From Actinopolymorpha rutila (lineage in GTDB: Bacteria; Actinomycetota; Actinomycetes; Propionibacteriales; Actinopolymorphaceae), in NCBI RefSeq assembly GCF_013407855.1, contig NZ_JACBZH010000001.1:3968001-4032000 (forward strand): 64,000 bases of DNA. Direction: 5' to 3'. The notes below the pieces were generated by a model that had not been told where the DNA came from, made no database searches, and worked only from the letters and a program-made list of their open reading frames with translations. The position numbers and the translations under genes were made by a program. Each line of letters begins with the position of its first letter. The stretch's first letter is position 1. Shown one piece after another: positions 45,342-57,198 of this stretch.

Positions 45342-46111
45342 CTGACACCGCACGCACGATCCGCGTCACCGTCTGGAACGAGAACGTCCACGAGCAGCGG
45401 GAGGAGGCGGTGCGCGCCCGCTACCCCGAGGGCATCCACGGCGCCGTCGCCGCGGGCATCGAGGAGAACCTGAAGGGCCAGGTCGAGGTCCGTACGGCGA
45501 CCCTGGAACAGCCCGAGCACGGGCTGACCGAGGAGGTGCTGGCCGCCACCGACGTCCTCACCTGGTGGGGGCACGCCGCCCACGACAAGGTCGCCGACGA
45601 CGTGGTCGAGCGGGTGCAGCGGCACGTGCTCGGCGGGATGGGCCTGGTCGTCCTGCACTCCGGGCACTTCTCGAAGATCTTCCGCACGCTGATGGGCACC
45701 ACCTGCTCGCTGCGGTGGCGCAGTGAGCACGACCGTGAGCTGGTCTGGACCCTCAAGCCGCACCATCCGGTCGCCGAGGGCGTGCCGAGCCCGATCGTCA
45801 TTCCCGAGCAGGAGATGTACGGCGAGGTGTTCGACATCCCCGACCCGGACGAGCTCGTGTTCGTGAGCTCGTTCAGCGGCGGCGAGGTGTTCCGCAGCGG
45901 ATGCTCCTTCCACCGCGGCAACGGGCGCATCTTCTACTTCTCCCCCGGTGACCAGGCCTACCCGGTCTACCACCACCCCGACGTCCGCCGGGTGATCGCG
46001 AACGCCGTGAAGTGGGTGGCGCCGGTGGAGTCCCCCCGGGACCTGCCGCGGCTGCGGAACTGCCCCACCGGCTGGTACGAGAACGCCGACGGCTCGGAGG
46101 CCCGCGCATGA
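45338..46111 (+). CDS. ThuA domain-containing sugar-utilisation protein
   Basis: 257 aa of the ThuA family (class I glutamine amidotransferase-like fold), which supports use of trehalose and related disaccharides; one proposed role is isomerising 3-keto sugars. Conserved segments: [109 protein letters not shown], and the C-terminal [32 protein letters not shown]. It overlaps both neighbours by 4 bp. The Gfo/Idh partner next door fits a 3-keto-glycoside type pathway. Confidence 0.9.
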   Translation: MTDTARTIRVTVWNENVHEQREEAVRARYPEGIHGAVAAGIEENLKGQVEVRTATLEQPEHGLTEEVLAATDVLTWWGHAAHDKVADDVVERVQRHVLGGMGLVVLHSGHFSKIFRTLMGTTCSLRWRSEHDRELVWTLKPHHPVAEGVPSPIVIPEQEMYGEVFDIPDPDELVFVSSFSGGEVFRSGCSFHRGNGRIFYFSPGDQAYPVYHHPDVRRVIANAVKWVAPVESPRDLPRLRNCPTGWYENADGSEARA

Positions 46112-47241
46112 CGTCCAACACGGCATCCGGCGAGACGTCCGGAGCTGTCAACCGGCCCTTGCGGGCGCTGCAGGTCGGCGCCGGCGGCATGGGCCGCGGG
46201 TGGCTGCGCACGCTGCTGGCGTACGAGGAGGTGGAACTCGTCGGCGTCGCCGACCTCGACGTCGCCCGGGCCAAGGAGGCACTGGAGCAGGCCGGCGCGG
46301 GCGACGTCGCGACCGGGCCGACGGTCGAGGCGCTGGCAGACCAGGTGCGGCCGGACTTCGTGGTGGACGTGACCATCCCGGAGGCACACCACCCGGTGAC
46401 GATGGAGGCGCTGCGGCGCGGCCTGCCGGTGCTGGGCGAGAAGCCGCTCGCGGCCAGCCTCGCCGAGTCGCTGGAGCTGACCGCGGCCGCGCAGGCGTAC
46501 GACCGGTTGTTCATGGTCAGCCAGAGCAGGCGCTACGACGCCAACCTGTTCGCGTTCCGCCGCCAACTGCGGCAGCTCGGCCGGCTCGGCATCCTGACCG
46601 CAGAGTTCTTCAAGGCGCCGCACTTCGGCGGGTTCCGGGACGCGATGGACCACCCGCTGGTGCTCGACATGGCCATCCACGCCTTCGACAGCGCGCGGTT
46701 CCTGCTCGAGGCGGACCCGGTGGCGGTCTACTGCGAGGAGTACAACCCCGGCTGGAGCTGGTACGCCGGCGACGCCGCCGCGACCGCGATCTTCGAGTTC
46801 GACGGCGGACTGCGCTACGTCTACACCGGAAGCTGGTGCAGCCCCGGCCAGGAGACCTCGTGGAACGCCGCGTGGCGGGCCAGCGGCGAGCACGGCACCG
46901 CACTGTGGGACGGCGACGGTCTCCCCACCCTCGAGATCGTCGAGGGTGGGGAGACCGCGCCGGAGGGCGACACCTCGGAGGCGGATCCGCACCCCGGTAT
47001 CGCCGGTTCGTTGCGGGAGTTCGTCGCCGCCCTGCGGACGGGGACGACCCCGATGGGCACCGCCCGCGACAACGTGGCCAGCCTGGCGATGGTGTACGCC
47101 GCCATCGAGTCCGCCCGCGACCGCCGGCGCGTCCTGGTGGCCGACGTGCTGGAGGAGGCGTACGCCCAGGCCAAGGCGCGCGCGGAGGGGCCCGTCCTGG
47201 AAGCGCTCACCGGCTGGACCTCGCTCACGCCGCCCGGCTGA
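46108..47241 (+). CDS. Gfo/Idh/MocA family oxidoreductase, ThuA partner
   Basis: 377 aa NAD(P)-dependent sugar dehydrogenase. Nucleotide-binding fold [20 protein letters not shown]; the EKP catalytic region reads [16 protein letters not shown]; substrate-domain motif [17 protein letters not shown] has the active-site His. ATG 46108 overlaps the ThuA stop (ATGA). ThuB, the partner of ThuA in trehalose use, is an oxidoreductase of this kind, so a similar reaction (oxidation of a disaccharide or glucoside to its 3-keto form) is likely here. Substrate not proven. Confidence 0.92.
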   Translation: MTSNTASGETSGAVNRPLRALQVGAGGMGRGWLRTLLAYEEVELVGVADLDVARAKEALEQAGAGDVATGPTVEALADQVRPDFVVDVTIPEAHHPVTMEALRRGLPVLGEKPLAASLAESLELTAAAQAYDRLFMVSQSRRYDANLFAFRRQLRQLGRLGILTAEFFKAPHFGGFRDAMDHPLVLDMAIHAFDSARFLLEADPVAVYCEEYNPGWSWYAGDAAATAIFEFDGGLRYVYTGSWCSPGQETSWNAAWRASGEHGTALWDGDGLPTLEIVEGGETAPEGDTSEADPHPGIAGSLREFVAALRTGTTPMGTARDNVASLAMVYAAIESARDRRRVLVADVLEEAYAQAKARAEGPVLEALTGWTSLTPPG

Positions 47242-47260
47242 CCGGCTGACCGGCTCGGGT

Positions 47261-49075
<1,815 letters not shown>

Positions 49076-49076
<1 letters not shown>

Positions 49077-49123
49077 TAGAGGGCCCCGCCGCGGCAGCGA
49101 AGGAGGAGTCCTGCGTACCACAT
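49076..49123 (-). CDS. leuL: leuA leader peptide (leucine attenuator)
   Basis: A 15-codon frame MWYAGLLLRCRGGAL ending in TAG, 88 bp upstream of leuA on the same strand. Codons 6-8 are CTC CTC CTT, three leucines in a row, with another Leu at the last codon. In classic attenuation, ribosomes stall at such codons when charged tRNA-Leu is short, which changes the downstream RNA fold. Leucine-codon leaders before leuA are known in other actinomycetes. No ribosome binding site is seen, but a -10-like TAAGCT lies 9 nt before the ATG, so the RNA may begin almost at the start codon. The symbol leuL is used by analogy. Confidence 0.7.
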
Positions 49124-49227
49124 AGGTTCGCCAGCTTAGACCCGTACGACGCGGGCCCGGCAAGCCCCCTCCTCAACCCGGCGAAATCCGGTTGCCCGGC
49201 GCCGCTCCCGCCCGCACCCTGTGCGGT

Positions 49228-50214
49228 ATGAAACTCCAGCGCCTCGACCCCGACGACACCGCCGCCGTCGCCGCCGCGTTGTCCTTCCACCGGGCCACCC
49301 GCACCGCCGACACCCCGTGGGATCCGCCGCCCACCGAGCGCGGCTTCGTTTCCTCGCTGCGGCACGGCTGGGACGGCGAGCCGGGCGAGGCCTGGCTGCT
49401 GATCGAGGACGGGCAGGTCACCGGCTCGCTGCACCTGCATTTCTCCCAGCGCGACAACACTCACATGGCGGGCATGGGCGTCTCGGTGCATCCGGACAAA
49501 CGCCGCGAAGGGCGCGCGCGGGCGCTGTTCGAGGAGGGCCTGGCCCGGGTACGCGCGACCGGCCGCCGCCTCGTCACGACCGGCACGCTGGACGCCGAGG
49601 GGCCGGCGGCGTTCGCCACCGCGATGGGCTTCACCCGCGCCAGCATCGAGGTGCAGCGGCGCCAGGACTTCACCGAGGTCGACCCGGCGCGGGTCGAGGA
49701 GCTGCGGGCGCGCGCCACCGAGGCCGCCCGCGACTACACGCTGATCCGGATGGACGGCCCGGTCCCCGACGACCTGCTGGACGAGGTGGCGGAGATGTCC
49801 GCCGCGATCAACGACGCGCCCACCGACGACCTCGACATCGAGGACGAGGTGTTCGACGGCAAGCGGGTGCGCGGGTTCGAGGCGGCGCAGGAGGCCGCGG
49901 GCAACAAGCTCTACCGCGTGATCGCCCGGCAGGGCACCGACGGACCGCTGGCCGGCCACACGGTGGTCGGCCGGCCGGTCGACCAGCCCGAGTGGGCCTG
50001 GCAGTGGGACACCGCCGTCATGCGCGCCCACCGCGGCCACCGGCTCGGCATGCTGCTGAAGGCCGACATGGTCACCTGGCTGCGCGCCGCCGAGCCCGCG
50101 ATCCGCTGGCTGGACACCTGGAACGCCGAGTCCAACGCCCACATGATCGGCGTCAACGAGGCGCTCGGGTACCGCATCGTCACCCGCCACCTCGGCTGGC
50201 AGCGGGCCGTGTGA
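49228..50214 (+). CDS. GNAT family N-acetyltransferase (two GNAT units)
   Basis: 328 aa, about twice the length of a single GNAT domain. The first unit contains GEAWLLIEDGQVTGSLHLHF and MGVSVHPDKRREGRARALFEEGLARVRATG (acetyl-CoA pyrophosphate-binding turn, somewhat altered). The second contains WQWDTAVMRAHRGHRLGMLLKADMVTWLRA, a clear RGHRLG acetyl-CoA loop, followed by NAHMIGVNEALGYRI. The tandem layout resembles mycothiol synthase and other actinobacterial double-GNAT proteins; the substrate is unknown. A weak TTGCCC-N17-CACCCT promoter lies 7 nt before the ATG. It is divergent from leuA. Confidence 0.85.
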   Translation: MKLQRLDPDDTAAVAAALSFHRATRTADTPWDPPPTERGFVSSLRHGWDGEPGEAWLLIEDGQVTGSLHLHFSQRDNTHMAGMGVSVHPDKRREGRARALFEEGLARVRATGRRLVTTGTLDAEGPAAFATAMGFTRASIEVQRRQDFTEVDPARVEELRARATEAARDYTLIRMDGPVPDDLLDEVAEMSAAINDAPTDDLDIEDEVFDGKRVRGFEAAQEAAGNKLYRVIARQGTDGPLAGHTVVGRPVDQPEWAWQWDTAVMRAHRGHRLGMLLKADMVTWLRAAEPAIRWLDTWNAESNAHMIGVNEALGYRIVTRHLGWQRAV

Positions 50215-50217
50215 GGG

Positions 50218-50259
50218 AACGTCCGGGCGTACGCCTTTTGCGGCGTACGCCCGGACGTT
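50218..50259. terminator. bidirectional terminator between GNAT and uvrA-like genes
   Basis: Perfect 18-bp stem AACGTCCGGGCGTACGCC and its mirror with a TTTTGC loop, directly after the GNAT stop and before the convergent UvrA-like stop. Confidence 0.9.
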
Positions 50260-50291
50260 TCCCGGTGGTCGTTCGGGTCCTGGGATCCCGG

Positions 50292-52685
<2,394 letters not shown>

Positions 52686-52788
52686 CGGGTCTCCATCTGT
52701 GCGGCGTCAGGTCCTCGACAGCCAAAGCTAGCCGGGCCGCGGACGCGCGCGCTTCTCGATTCCTGCTCAGCTCCCGCTCAGGTCCGTC

Positions 52789-53718
52789 CTAGAAACCGAG
52801 CCGGCGTAGCTGCTTGGGGTCGCGCTGCCAGTCCTTGGCGACCTTGACCCGCAGGTCGAGGTAGACCGGCGTACCCAGCAGCGTCTCGATCTGCTTGCGC
52901 GCCGTGGTGCCCACCTCCACCAGCCGCCGGCCCTTGGCGCCGATCACGATCGCCTTCTGGCTGGGGCGTTCGACGAACAGGTGGGCGTAGATGTCGAGCA
53001 GCGGCCGGTCCTGGGGGCGGTTCTCCCGCAGCCCCATCTCCTCCACCAGCACGGCCACGGAGTGCGGCAGCTCGTCGCGGACGCCCTCGAGGACGGCCTC
53101 GCGGATGAGTTCGGCGACGAGGACCTCCTCGGGCTCGTCGGTCAGCTCACCCTCGGGGTAGAGCGGCGGGCCCGGCGGCAGCTTGCCGACGAGCAGGTCG
53201 GCGAGCACGTCGACCCGGGTGCCGTCCTGCGCCGACACCGGGATGATGTCGTCCCACTCGACACCGGTGTCCTTTGTCATCGCCTCGACCGCCGTGAGGT
53301 GCTCGACCATGCGGTTCGGGGGGACCAGGTCCGACTTGGTGACGATCGCCACCGTGGGCCGCCGGCGTACCTTCGCGATCTCGTTGACCAGGAAGCGGTC
53401 GCCGGGCCCGATGCGTTCGTCGGCCGGCAGGCACACCCCCACCGCGTCGACCTCGCCGAGGGTGCTGAGGACGAGCGCGTTCAGGCGCTCGCCGAGCAGG
53501 GTGCGCGGTTTGTGCAGACCTGGGGTGTCGACCAGGACCAGCTGGGCGTCGGGCCGGTTGACGATCCCCCGCACCGTGTGCCGGGTCGTCTGCGGACGGG
53601 ACGACGCGATGGCCACCTTCCGACCGACCAGGGCGTTCGTCAACGTGGACTTGCCGGTGTTGGGTCGTCCGACCAGGCAGGCGAACCCGCTGCGGAACTG
53701 CGTCGTAGCCTCGCTCAC
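52789..53718 (-). CDS. era: GTPase Era
   Basis: 309 aa essential GTPase for 16S rRNA processing and 30S assembly. G1 GRPNTGKSTLTNAL, G2 region SRPQTTRHTV, G3 LVLVDTPGLHKPRTLLGERLN, G4 VTKSDLV, then the C-terminal KH RNA-binding domain with KAIVIGAKGRRLVEVGTTARKQIETLLGTPVYLDLRVKV. Full length. The next gene upstream on the same strand is the deaminase-like gene 16 bp away, which is the normal actinobacterial neighbour. Confidence 0.97.
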   Translation of the reverse strand: MSEATTQFRSGFACLVGRPNTGKSTLTNALVGRKVAIASSRPQTTRHTVRGIVNRPDAQLVLVDTPGLHKPRTLLGERLNALVLSTLGEVDAVGVCLPADERIGPGDRFLVNEIAKVRRRPTVAIVTKSDLVPPNRMVEHLTAVEAMTKDTGVEWDDIIPVSAQDGTRVDVLADLLVGKLPPGPPLYPEGELTDEPEEVLVAELIREAVLEGVRDELPHSVAVLVEEMGLRENRPQDRPLLDIYAHLFVERPSQKAIVIGAKGRRLVEVGTTARKQIETLLGTPVYLDLRVKVAKDWQRDPKQLRRLGF

Positions 53719-53733
53719 CCGGCCGATTGTCCC

Positions 53734-54084
53734 CTATCCGCTGTGGGCGACCGTCCGGACGGTCCCGTCCGGACCGGCAACCAGGACCGGGACGCCGGCG
53801 CCGGCCAGGTCGGCCACCGCGGCGACGTCCTCGGCCGTGGCCTCGCCCGCCTCGGTGACCACGGCCGCGGCCTCCAGGCCGTCGGCGCCGCTGGACACCG
53901 CCATTGCCACCGCGAGCCGGAGGGCGGACAGCCGCAGCGAGGGGAGATTCACCGTCGCGGCGGTGTAGGTGCGGCCGGTGGTGTCGCGGACACCGGCGCC
54001 TTCGGCCGCTCCGGCGCGCGCTCGGGTGGAGCGGGCCAGGGTGATGATCTTGGCGTCTTCGGGATCGAGCTCGGCACTGGTCAC
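53734..54084 (-). CDS. cytidine deaminase-like protein lacking catalytic residues
   Basis: 116 aa with the cytidine deaminase fold in outline: TLARSTRARAGAAEGAGVRDTTGRTYTAATVNLPSLRLSALRLAVAMAVSSGADGLEAAAVV lines up with the CDA N-terminal half. Where CDA has CAE/HAE, this protein has SAL, and there is no downstream PCxxC. No zinc ligands remain, so it cannot deaminate by the known mechanism. It is next to era with a 15-bp gap, an order conserved in many actinomycetes. That suggests a retained structural or regulatory role rather than simple decay. Confidence 0.75.
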   Translation of the reverse strand: MTSAELDPEDAKIITLARSTRARAGAAEGAGVRDTTGRTYTAATVNLPSLRLSALRLAVAMAVSSGADGLEAAAVVTEAGEATAEDVAAVADLAGAGVPVLVAGPDGTVRTVAHSG

Positions 54085-54201
54085 CCGGCGATCCTAGGCT
54101 GCGGGCCGCGAACCGGTGACGCGTGATCCATAGCATCCAGGGTGTAGCACCGCTCGGCGAGTCGGCGAGTCGGCGATCATCGGGCCGACCTGGGAGAGAC
54201 C

Positions 54202-54498
54202 CTAGATGTGCCGCTTCGACTTGAACCAGCGGGCGCCTCGTTGACGCGGCTGACCGATGTCCGTCGCCCAGGCGAAGAAGCGGCGGGTCCTGCCGGTGCC
54301 ACCACAGTTGTGACACGGCCGTCGGGCACGCTTGTAGATGAAGCTCCGGTGCTTGCCGGTGCCCTTGCACCATCGGCAGTCGACGTCCGGATGCAGGTGG
54401 CAGGACACCATGTAGCCCACCGCCGCGACGAACAGTGCGTCGAGCAGGTAGGACACGAACTCAGGGTTGGTCTCGTAGAGGTGCTGTAGCGCGTTCAT
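54202..54498 (-). CDS. small membrane protein with two CxxCxGTG motifs
   Basis: 98 aa. One hydrophobic helix (about 15-33, FVSYLLDALFVAAVGYMVS) is followed by a cytoplasmic part with CRWCKGTG and CHNCGGTG, 15 residues apart, the DnaJ-type half-site that could bind one zinc. A basic tail (GARWFKSKRHI) ends the protein. Proteins like this accompany mobile or accessory loci in actinomycetes; function unknown. A strong hairpin separates it from the peptide gene upstream, so it probably has its own promoter. Confidence 0.7.
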   Translation of the reverse strand: MNALQHLYETNPEFVSYLLDALFVAAVGYMVSCHLHPDVDCRWCKGTGKHRSFIYKRARRPCHNCGGTGRTRRFFAWATDIGQPRQRGARWFKSKRHI

Positions 54499-54520
54499 GC
54501 ATCATCCAGAACGTGAAGTT

Positions 54521-54552
54521 GCCCCTGGCCCTCCCCGTGCAGGGCCAGGGGC
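54521..54552 (-). terminator. terminator after the 40-aa peptide gene
   Basis: Perfect 12-bp stem GCCCCTGGCCCT/AGGGCCAGGGGC with an 8-nt loop, between the peptide gene (stop at 54595) and the small membrane protein gene. It is followed on the + side by a second hairpin-like pair CGGGCCC...GGGCCCG (to 54583). Confidence 0.75.
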
Positions 54553-54594
54553 GGGCCCCCGAACGCCGTTGTCCGAGGGCCCGTCCTTCGGGGC

Positions 54595-54717
54595 TCAGGC
54601 CCGGGGGTCGCCCAGCCGCTCACCAGTGAGCTGGTCACGCTGGACACCCGTGCTGCCGAAGAGGGTCTCGTCGACGGAACTGGAGCCGTTGCCGGGGGTA
54701 GCGGTGAAAGCCTGCAT
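54595..54717 (-). CDS. undescribed 40-residue peptide
   Basis: A 40-codon frame starting MQAFTATPGNGSSSVDETLF and ending RLGDPRA. The ATG is preceded by GAGAGGAC at 8 nt, one of the best ribosome binding sites in the region, and a terminator follows 40 bp after the stop. The peptide is acidic-hydroxyl rich (Ser/Thr/Asp/Gly), has one Phe near each end of its first half, and has no Cys, Trp, Tyr or membrane segment. The start overlaps the tail of the preceding gene region by a few bases (that stop is at 54721). Possible roles are a signalling peptide, a modified-peptide precursor or a regulator; none is proven. Confidence 0.6.
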   Translation of the reverse strand: MQAFTATPGNGSSSVDETLFGSTGVQRDQLTGERLGDPRA

Positions 54718-54720
54718 GGC

Positions 54721-55323
54721 TTAACGTCCTCTCATCAGGGGGTTTCCGGGCGTCACTTCTGCCAAAGTCATTCGCCCGGGGGGACTTACTTCTTCTTTCC
54801 GACCCCGCCCGTCCCTAATCAGGTTTTTGTTAGTGGACGGGGCGAGCGGGGGGTTCGTGGTGGCCGCCGACGACCCGGCCGCCCTGGCGCCGGAGTGACG
54901 GCGCGGCATTCGACCGCCGGTCTTGGTGGTTGTGGCGGTGGTACGGCGTTCGGCCCAGCGCACGTGCGCGCAGGGCCAGACCCCGGCGCAGTCGGCACAC
55001 ACCGGCCGGCGCAACGTGGGTACGGGAAGGCCACGCCAGCGACGCAGGCGCAGGCCGGACCACTCCGGGGTGTGCCGGATGACCATGTCGCGAGCCAGCG
55101 CGTCGACGGCCTCGGGGCCGAGGTCGCGGGCGATGGCGCGTTCGCGGAGTACGTCCCGCACGGTGGTGGCGGTGCTGGGCGTACCCGTCAGGGTGGTGCG
55201 GCCGACCCGGGAACGCAGGGAATGGGCCGGGGACGTCCCCGGGCCGGCCAGTTTGGAAGCCCGCCGCGCCAAGGACTTCGGGGGTCGAGCCAGTCGACGC
55301 GGCGGGAGTTCGAAGGTGGCCAT
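54721..55323 (-). CDS. hypothetical basic protein with Cys/His cluster
   Basis: About 200 aa, strongly basic. The N-terminal half is Arg/Lys/Pro-rich (FELPPRRLARPPKSLARRASKL). The middle has VRDVLRERAIARDLGPEAVDALARDMVIRHTPEWSGLRLRRWRGLPVPTLRRPVCADCAGVWPCAHVRW, where CADC and PCAH could bind a zinc. The C-terminal 60 residues are low-complexity and may not all be translated. ATG 55323 overlaps the stop of the upstream gene by 1 bp (TGATG). The CxxC-VWPC motif occurs in small actinobacterial proteins near XRE/DUF397 pairs, without a known function. Confidence 0.6.
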   Translation of the reverse strand: MATFELPPRRLARPPKSLARRASKLAGPGTSPAHSLRSRVGRTTLTGTPSTATTVRDVLRERAIARDLGPEAVDALARDMVIRHTPEWSGLRLRRWRGLPVPTLRRPVCADCAGVWPCAHVRWAERRTTATTTKTGGRMPRRHSGARAAGSSAATTNPPLAPSTNKNLIRDGRGRKEEVSPPGRMTLAEVTPGNPLMRGR

Positions 55324-55652
55324 CACACGACCACCCGGTGCTCGGTGACCCAGGTCAGCGCGAAGCGGACCACACGGTCGTAGTCGTCGGCGGCCGCCGA
55401 CCACGCGCACCCGGGTACCCAGGTCCAGTGGTCGTCGTCCAACCAGACATGCATGTGGAGTTGGCCGTTCGCGGGTTCGACGATTCGTACTCCCCAGCGG
55501 TCTCGGCGCTCGTCCCACAACGGAGCGGCGTCGATCCCCAGGGGCTCGAACCGGTCGGCCAGTTCGGCGGCGATCCGGCCCGCGGCAGCGGTGCACGGCG
55601 CGTGCCGGTCGGTGATGGCCCGGGGTTGGTCGTGCCAGGTCGTTCCGATCAT
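55323..55652 (-). CDS. hypothetical Trp-rich protein
   Basis: About 109 aa: MIGTTWHDQPRAITDRHA, then LADRFEPLGIDAAPLWDERRDRWGVRIVEPANGQLHMHVWLDDDHWTWVPGCAWSAAADDY, rich in Trp and His, with a likely beta-sheet core. No known domain recognised. GGGGAGG lies just before two ATGs (55655 and 55652); the second gives the better spacing. It is the first gene of the minus-strand operon that ends with the 40-aa peptide, and it is divergent from the XRE regulator gene 195 bp away. Confidence 0.6.
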   Translation of the reverse strand: MIGTTWHDQPRAITDRHAPCTAAAGRIAAELADRFEPLGIDAAPLWDERRDRWGVRIVEPANGQLHMHVWLDDDHWTWVPGCAWSAAADDYDRVVRFALTWVTEHRVVV

Positions 55653-55847
55653 CATGCCTCCCCACCGGAACTCGGGTTCTCGCCGAATCTGCATCATTCG
55701 GCAGGATTGATGATGCTCCACCGCCTATGATCCAAACCTCATTTGGCGACGTTCTGTAAAAAGTGGTGACACTCCGTACAGGACGGGAAAGTACCCCACG
55801 GCCCGGGACCAGGGCGCCCGGGTACTCAGCGGCGACAGGGAGCACGG

Positions 55848-56723
55848 GTGAGAAGCAGTCCGACGGTTCGCCGGCACCGGCTCGGCCGGGAGCTGCGCGA
55901 GCAACGCGAACGCGCGAAGTTGACCCACGCCAAGCTCGGCAACGAGATCGGCGTCTCGGCGGCGAAGATCAGCCGGCTGGAGAACGGCCAGGGCAGACCG
56001 GACGAGATCGTCATCCGGCAGATCGCCGACGCGCTCGACGTCACTGGTGACGATCGCGCCGAACTCGTCGAGCTCGCCCGGACGGCGGCGGTCCACGGCT
56101 GGTGGACGTCGCAGCCGATGGACCGGCGGCAGGCCACCTACGCCGACTTCGAGTCCGGCGCACAGACGATCCGCGAGTACCAGAGCACGATCGTCCCGGG
56201 CCTGCTGCAGATCGAGGCCTACACCCAGTCGGTGTGCGAGACCGACGACCTGACGCTGGTGGGGTCGATCCCCACCACGTCCGAGGCGGTCCTGCGTGCG
56301 CGGTCGGGCCGGCAGACGATGCTGTGGGACCCCGACGGACCGCAAAGTTACGAAGTCATTATTCACGAGGTGGTGGCCCGCGGCTTTTCCGCACCACCGG
56401 AGATTCTCGCCTCGCAGTTGCACTATCTCGCCTCGGTCGGCTCCCGACGGCGTGTCACTCTCCGGGTGCTCCCGGTTTCTGCGAAAGTGCACGGCTACAT
56501 GGTCCCGAGGGGCCCTTTCAGTCTTTACACATTCGAAGACCGTAAGGACCCCGTTGTGGCTGCCGTGGACACGTTGACGGCCGATGTCGTTCTCATGGAA
56601 GGGAACGAGGTCGGACAATATGAAAGCCTGTGGGAGCGTCTCCAGAAGGCGGCGCTGTCAACCGAGGACAGTGCCGCTCTTCTCACCGAGGCGGCAGCAG
56701 AAATGGAAAGGATCTCATCGTGA
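55848..56723 (+). CDS. XRE-family regulator with DUF5753 domain
   Basis: 291 aa. The N-terminal helix-turn-helix (RHRLGRELREQRERAKLTHAKLGNEIGVSAAKISRLENGQGRPDEIVIRQIADALDV, about 9-66) and the DUF5753 domain (TIREYQSTIVPGLLQIEAYTQSV...VLRARSGRQTML...EVIIHEVVARGF...VTLRVLPVSAKVHG...FSLYTFED) are the layout of the Streptomyces WhiJ-type regulators, which work with DUF397 proteins. GTG start with GGGAG at 6 nt. The second half has a lower GC content (for example GTCATTATTCACGAGG at 56355) than the neighbours, pointing to transfer. Confidence 0.92.
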   Translation: MRSSPTVRRHRLGRELREQRERAKLTHAKLGNEIGVSAAKISRLENGQGRPDEIVIRQIADALDVTGDDRAELVELARTAAVHGWWTSQPMDRRQATYADFESGAQTIREYQSTIVPGLLQIEAYTQSVCETDDLTLVGSIPTTSEAVLRARSGRQTMLWDPDGPQSYEVIIHEVVARGFSAPPEILASQLHYLASVGSRRRVTLRVLPVSAKVHGYMVPRGPFSLYTFEDRKDPVVAAVDTLTADVVLMEGNEVGQYESLWERLQKAALSTEDSAALLTEAAAEMERISS

Positions 56724-56920
56724 GTGAGCAGTTCAGCGGCTGGAAGAAGGCCAGTTACTCCAACAACGGTGGCAACTGCGTGGAGGTCGGCACATCGGCC
56801 GCCCGCGTGGGTGTTCGCGACACCAAGGACCGGAATCGCGGCGTGCTCGCCGTCTCTCCGGCGGCCTGGGTCGCGTTCGTCGGCGACGTCAAGGCCGGAA
56901 AGTACGACCTTCCCCGTTGA
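56720..56920 (+). CDS. DUF397 domain-containing protein
   Basis: 66 aa, a single DUF397 domain: FSGWKKASYSNNGGNCVEVG, VGVRDTKDRNRGVLAVSPAAWVAFVGDVKAGKY. GTG start overlaps the XRE stop (GTGA). XRE/DUF397 pairs are very common in actinomycetes, affect development and secondary metabolism in Streptomyces, and have been compared with toxin-antitoxin pairs. Two terminators follow at once, so the pair forms its own operon. Confidence 0.92.
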   Translation: MSEQFSGWKKASYSNNGGNCVEVGTSAARVGVRDTKDRNRGVLAVSPAAWVAFVGDVKAGKYDLPR

Positions 56921-56944
56921 GGCATTCGTCATGACACCTCGGGT

Positions 56945-56988
56945 GCGACGGCGCCTTCGGCTCCACCAGGAGAAGTAGGCGCCGTCGC
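56945..56988 (+). terminator. terminator 1 after XRE-DUF397
   Basis: Perfect 12-bp stem GCGACGGCGCCT/AGGCGCCGTCGC with a 20-nt loop, 25 bp beyond the DUF397 stop. Confidence 0.75.
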
Positions 56989-57003
56989 GTCCTCCCCAAC
57001 TCC

Positions 57004-57036
57004 CGATGGCCACCGGATGTATTCCGGTGGCCATCG
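57004..57036 (+). terminator. terminator 2 after XRE-DUF397
   Basis: Perfect 13-bp stem CGATGGCCACCGG and its mirror with loop ATGTATT, followed by TTGTTCGT. It is 15 bp after the first hairpin. Confidence 0.85.
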
Positions 57037-57198
57037 TTGTTCGTGACGCCGCACTCACATGAGAGATGGTGAGTCTTCTGTCATCACGAATTCCGTGATC
57101 CGGTCGGCCGGAAACCAGCTCGGAAGATTACGACGTGGACGGTTTCGGCCGGTCGGCAGGCTGGACCAGCCGGATTCACCTCGGCCAGGATGATCACC

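Noticed and set aside
54202-54498. Truncated dnaJ
   Set aside because: It has only two CxxCxGTG motifs, a membrane helix in front and no J domain; it is a different small protein.
54721-54771. Separate 16-codon peptide MTLAEVTPGNPLMRGR
   Set aside because: It is the in-frame end of the 200-aa protein and has no good ribosome binding site of its own. Kept as part of that gene, although independent translation cannot be excluded.
55324-55845. Extension of the 200-aa basic protein to 374 aa
   Set aside because: It overlaps the Trp-rich gene on the same strand in another frame; the 1-bp TGATG junction at 55323 is the natural start.
56931-56978. 15-codon frame MTPRVRRRLRLHQEK after DUF397
   Set aside because: It lies in the left arm and loop of a perfect terminator hairpin and has no ribosome binding site.
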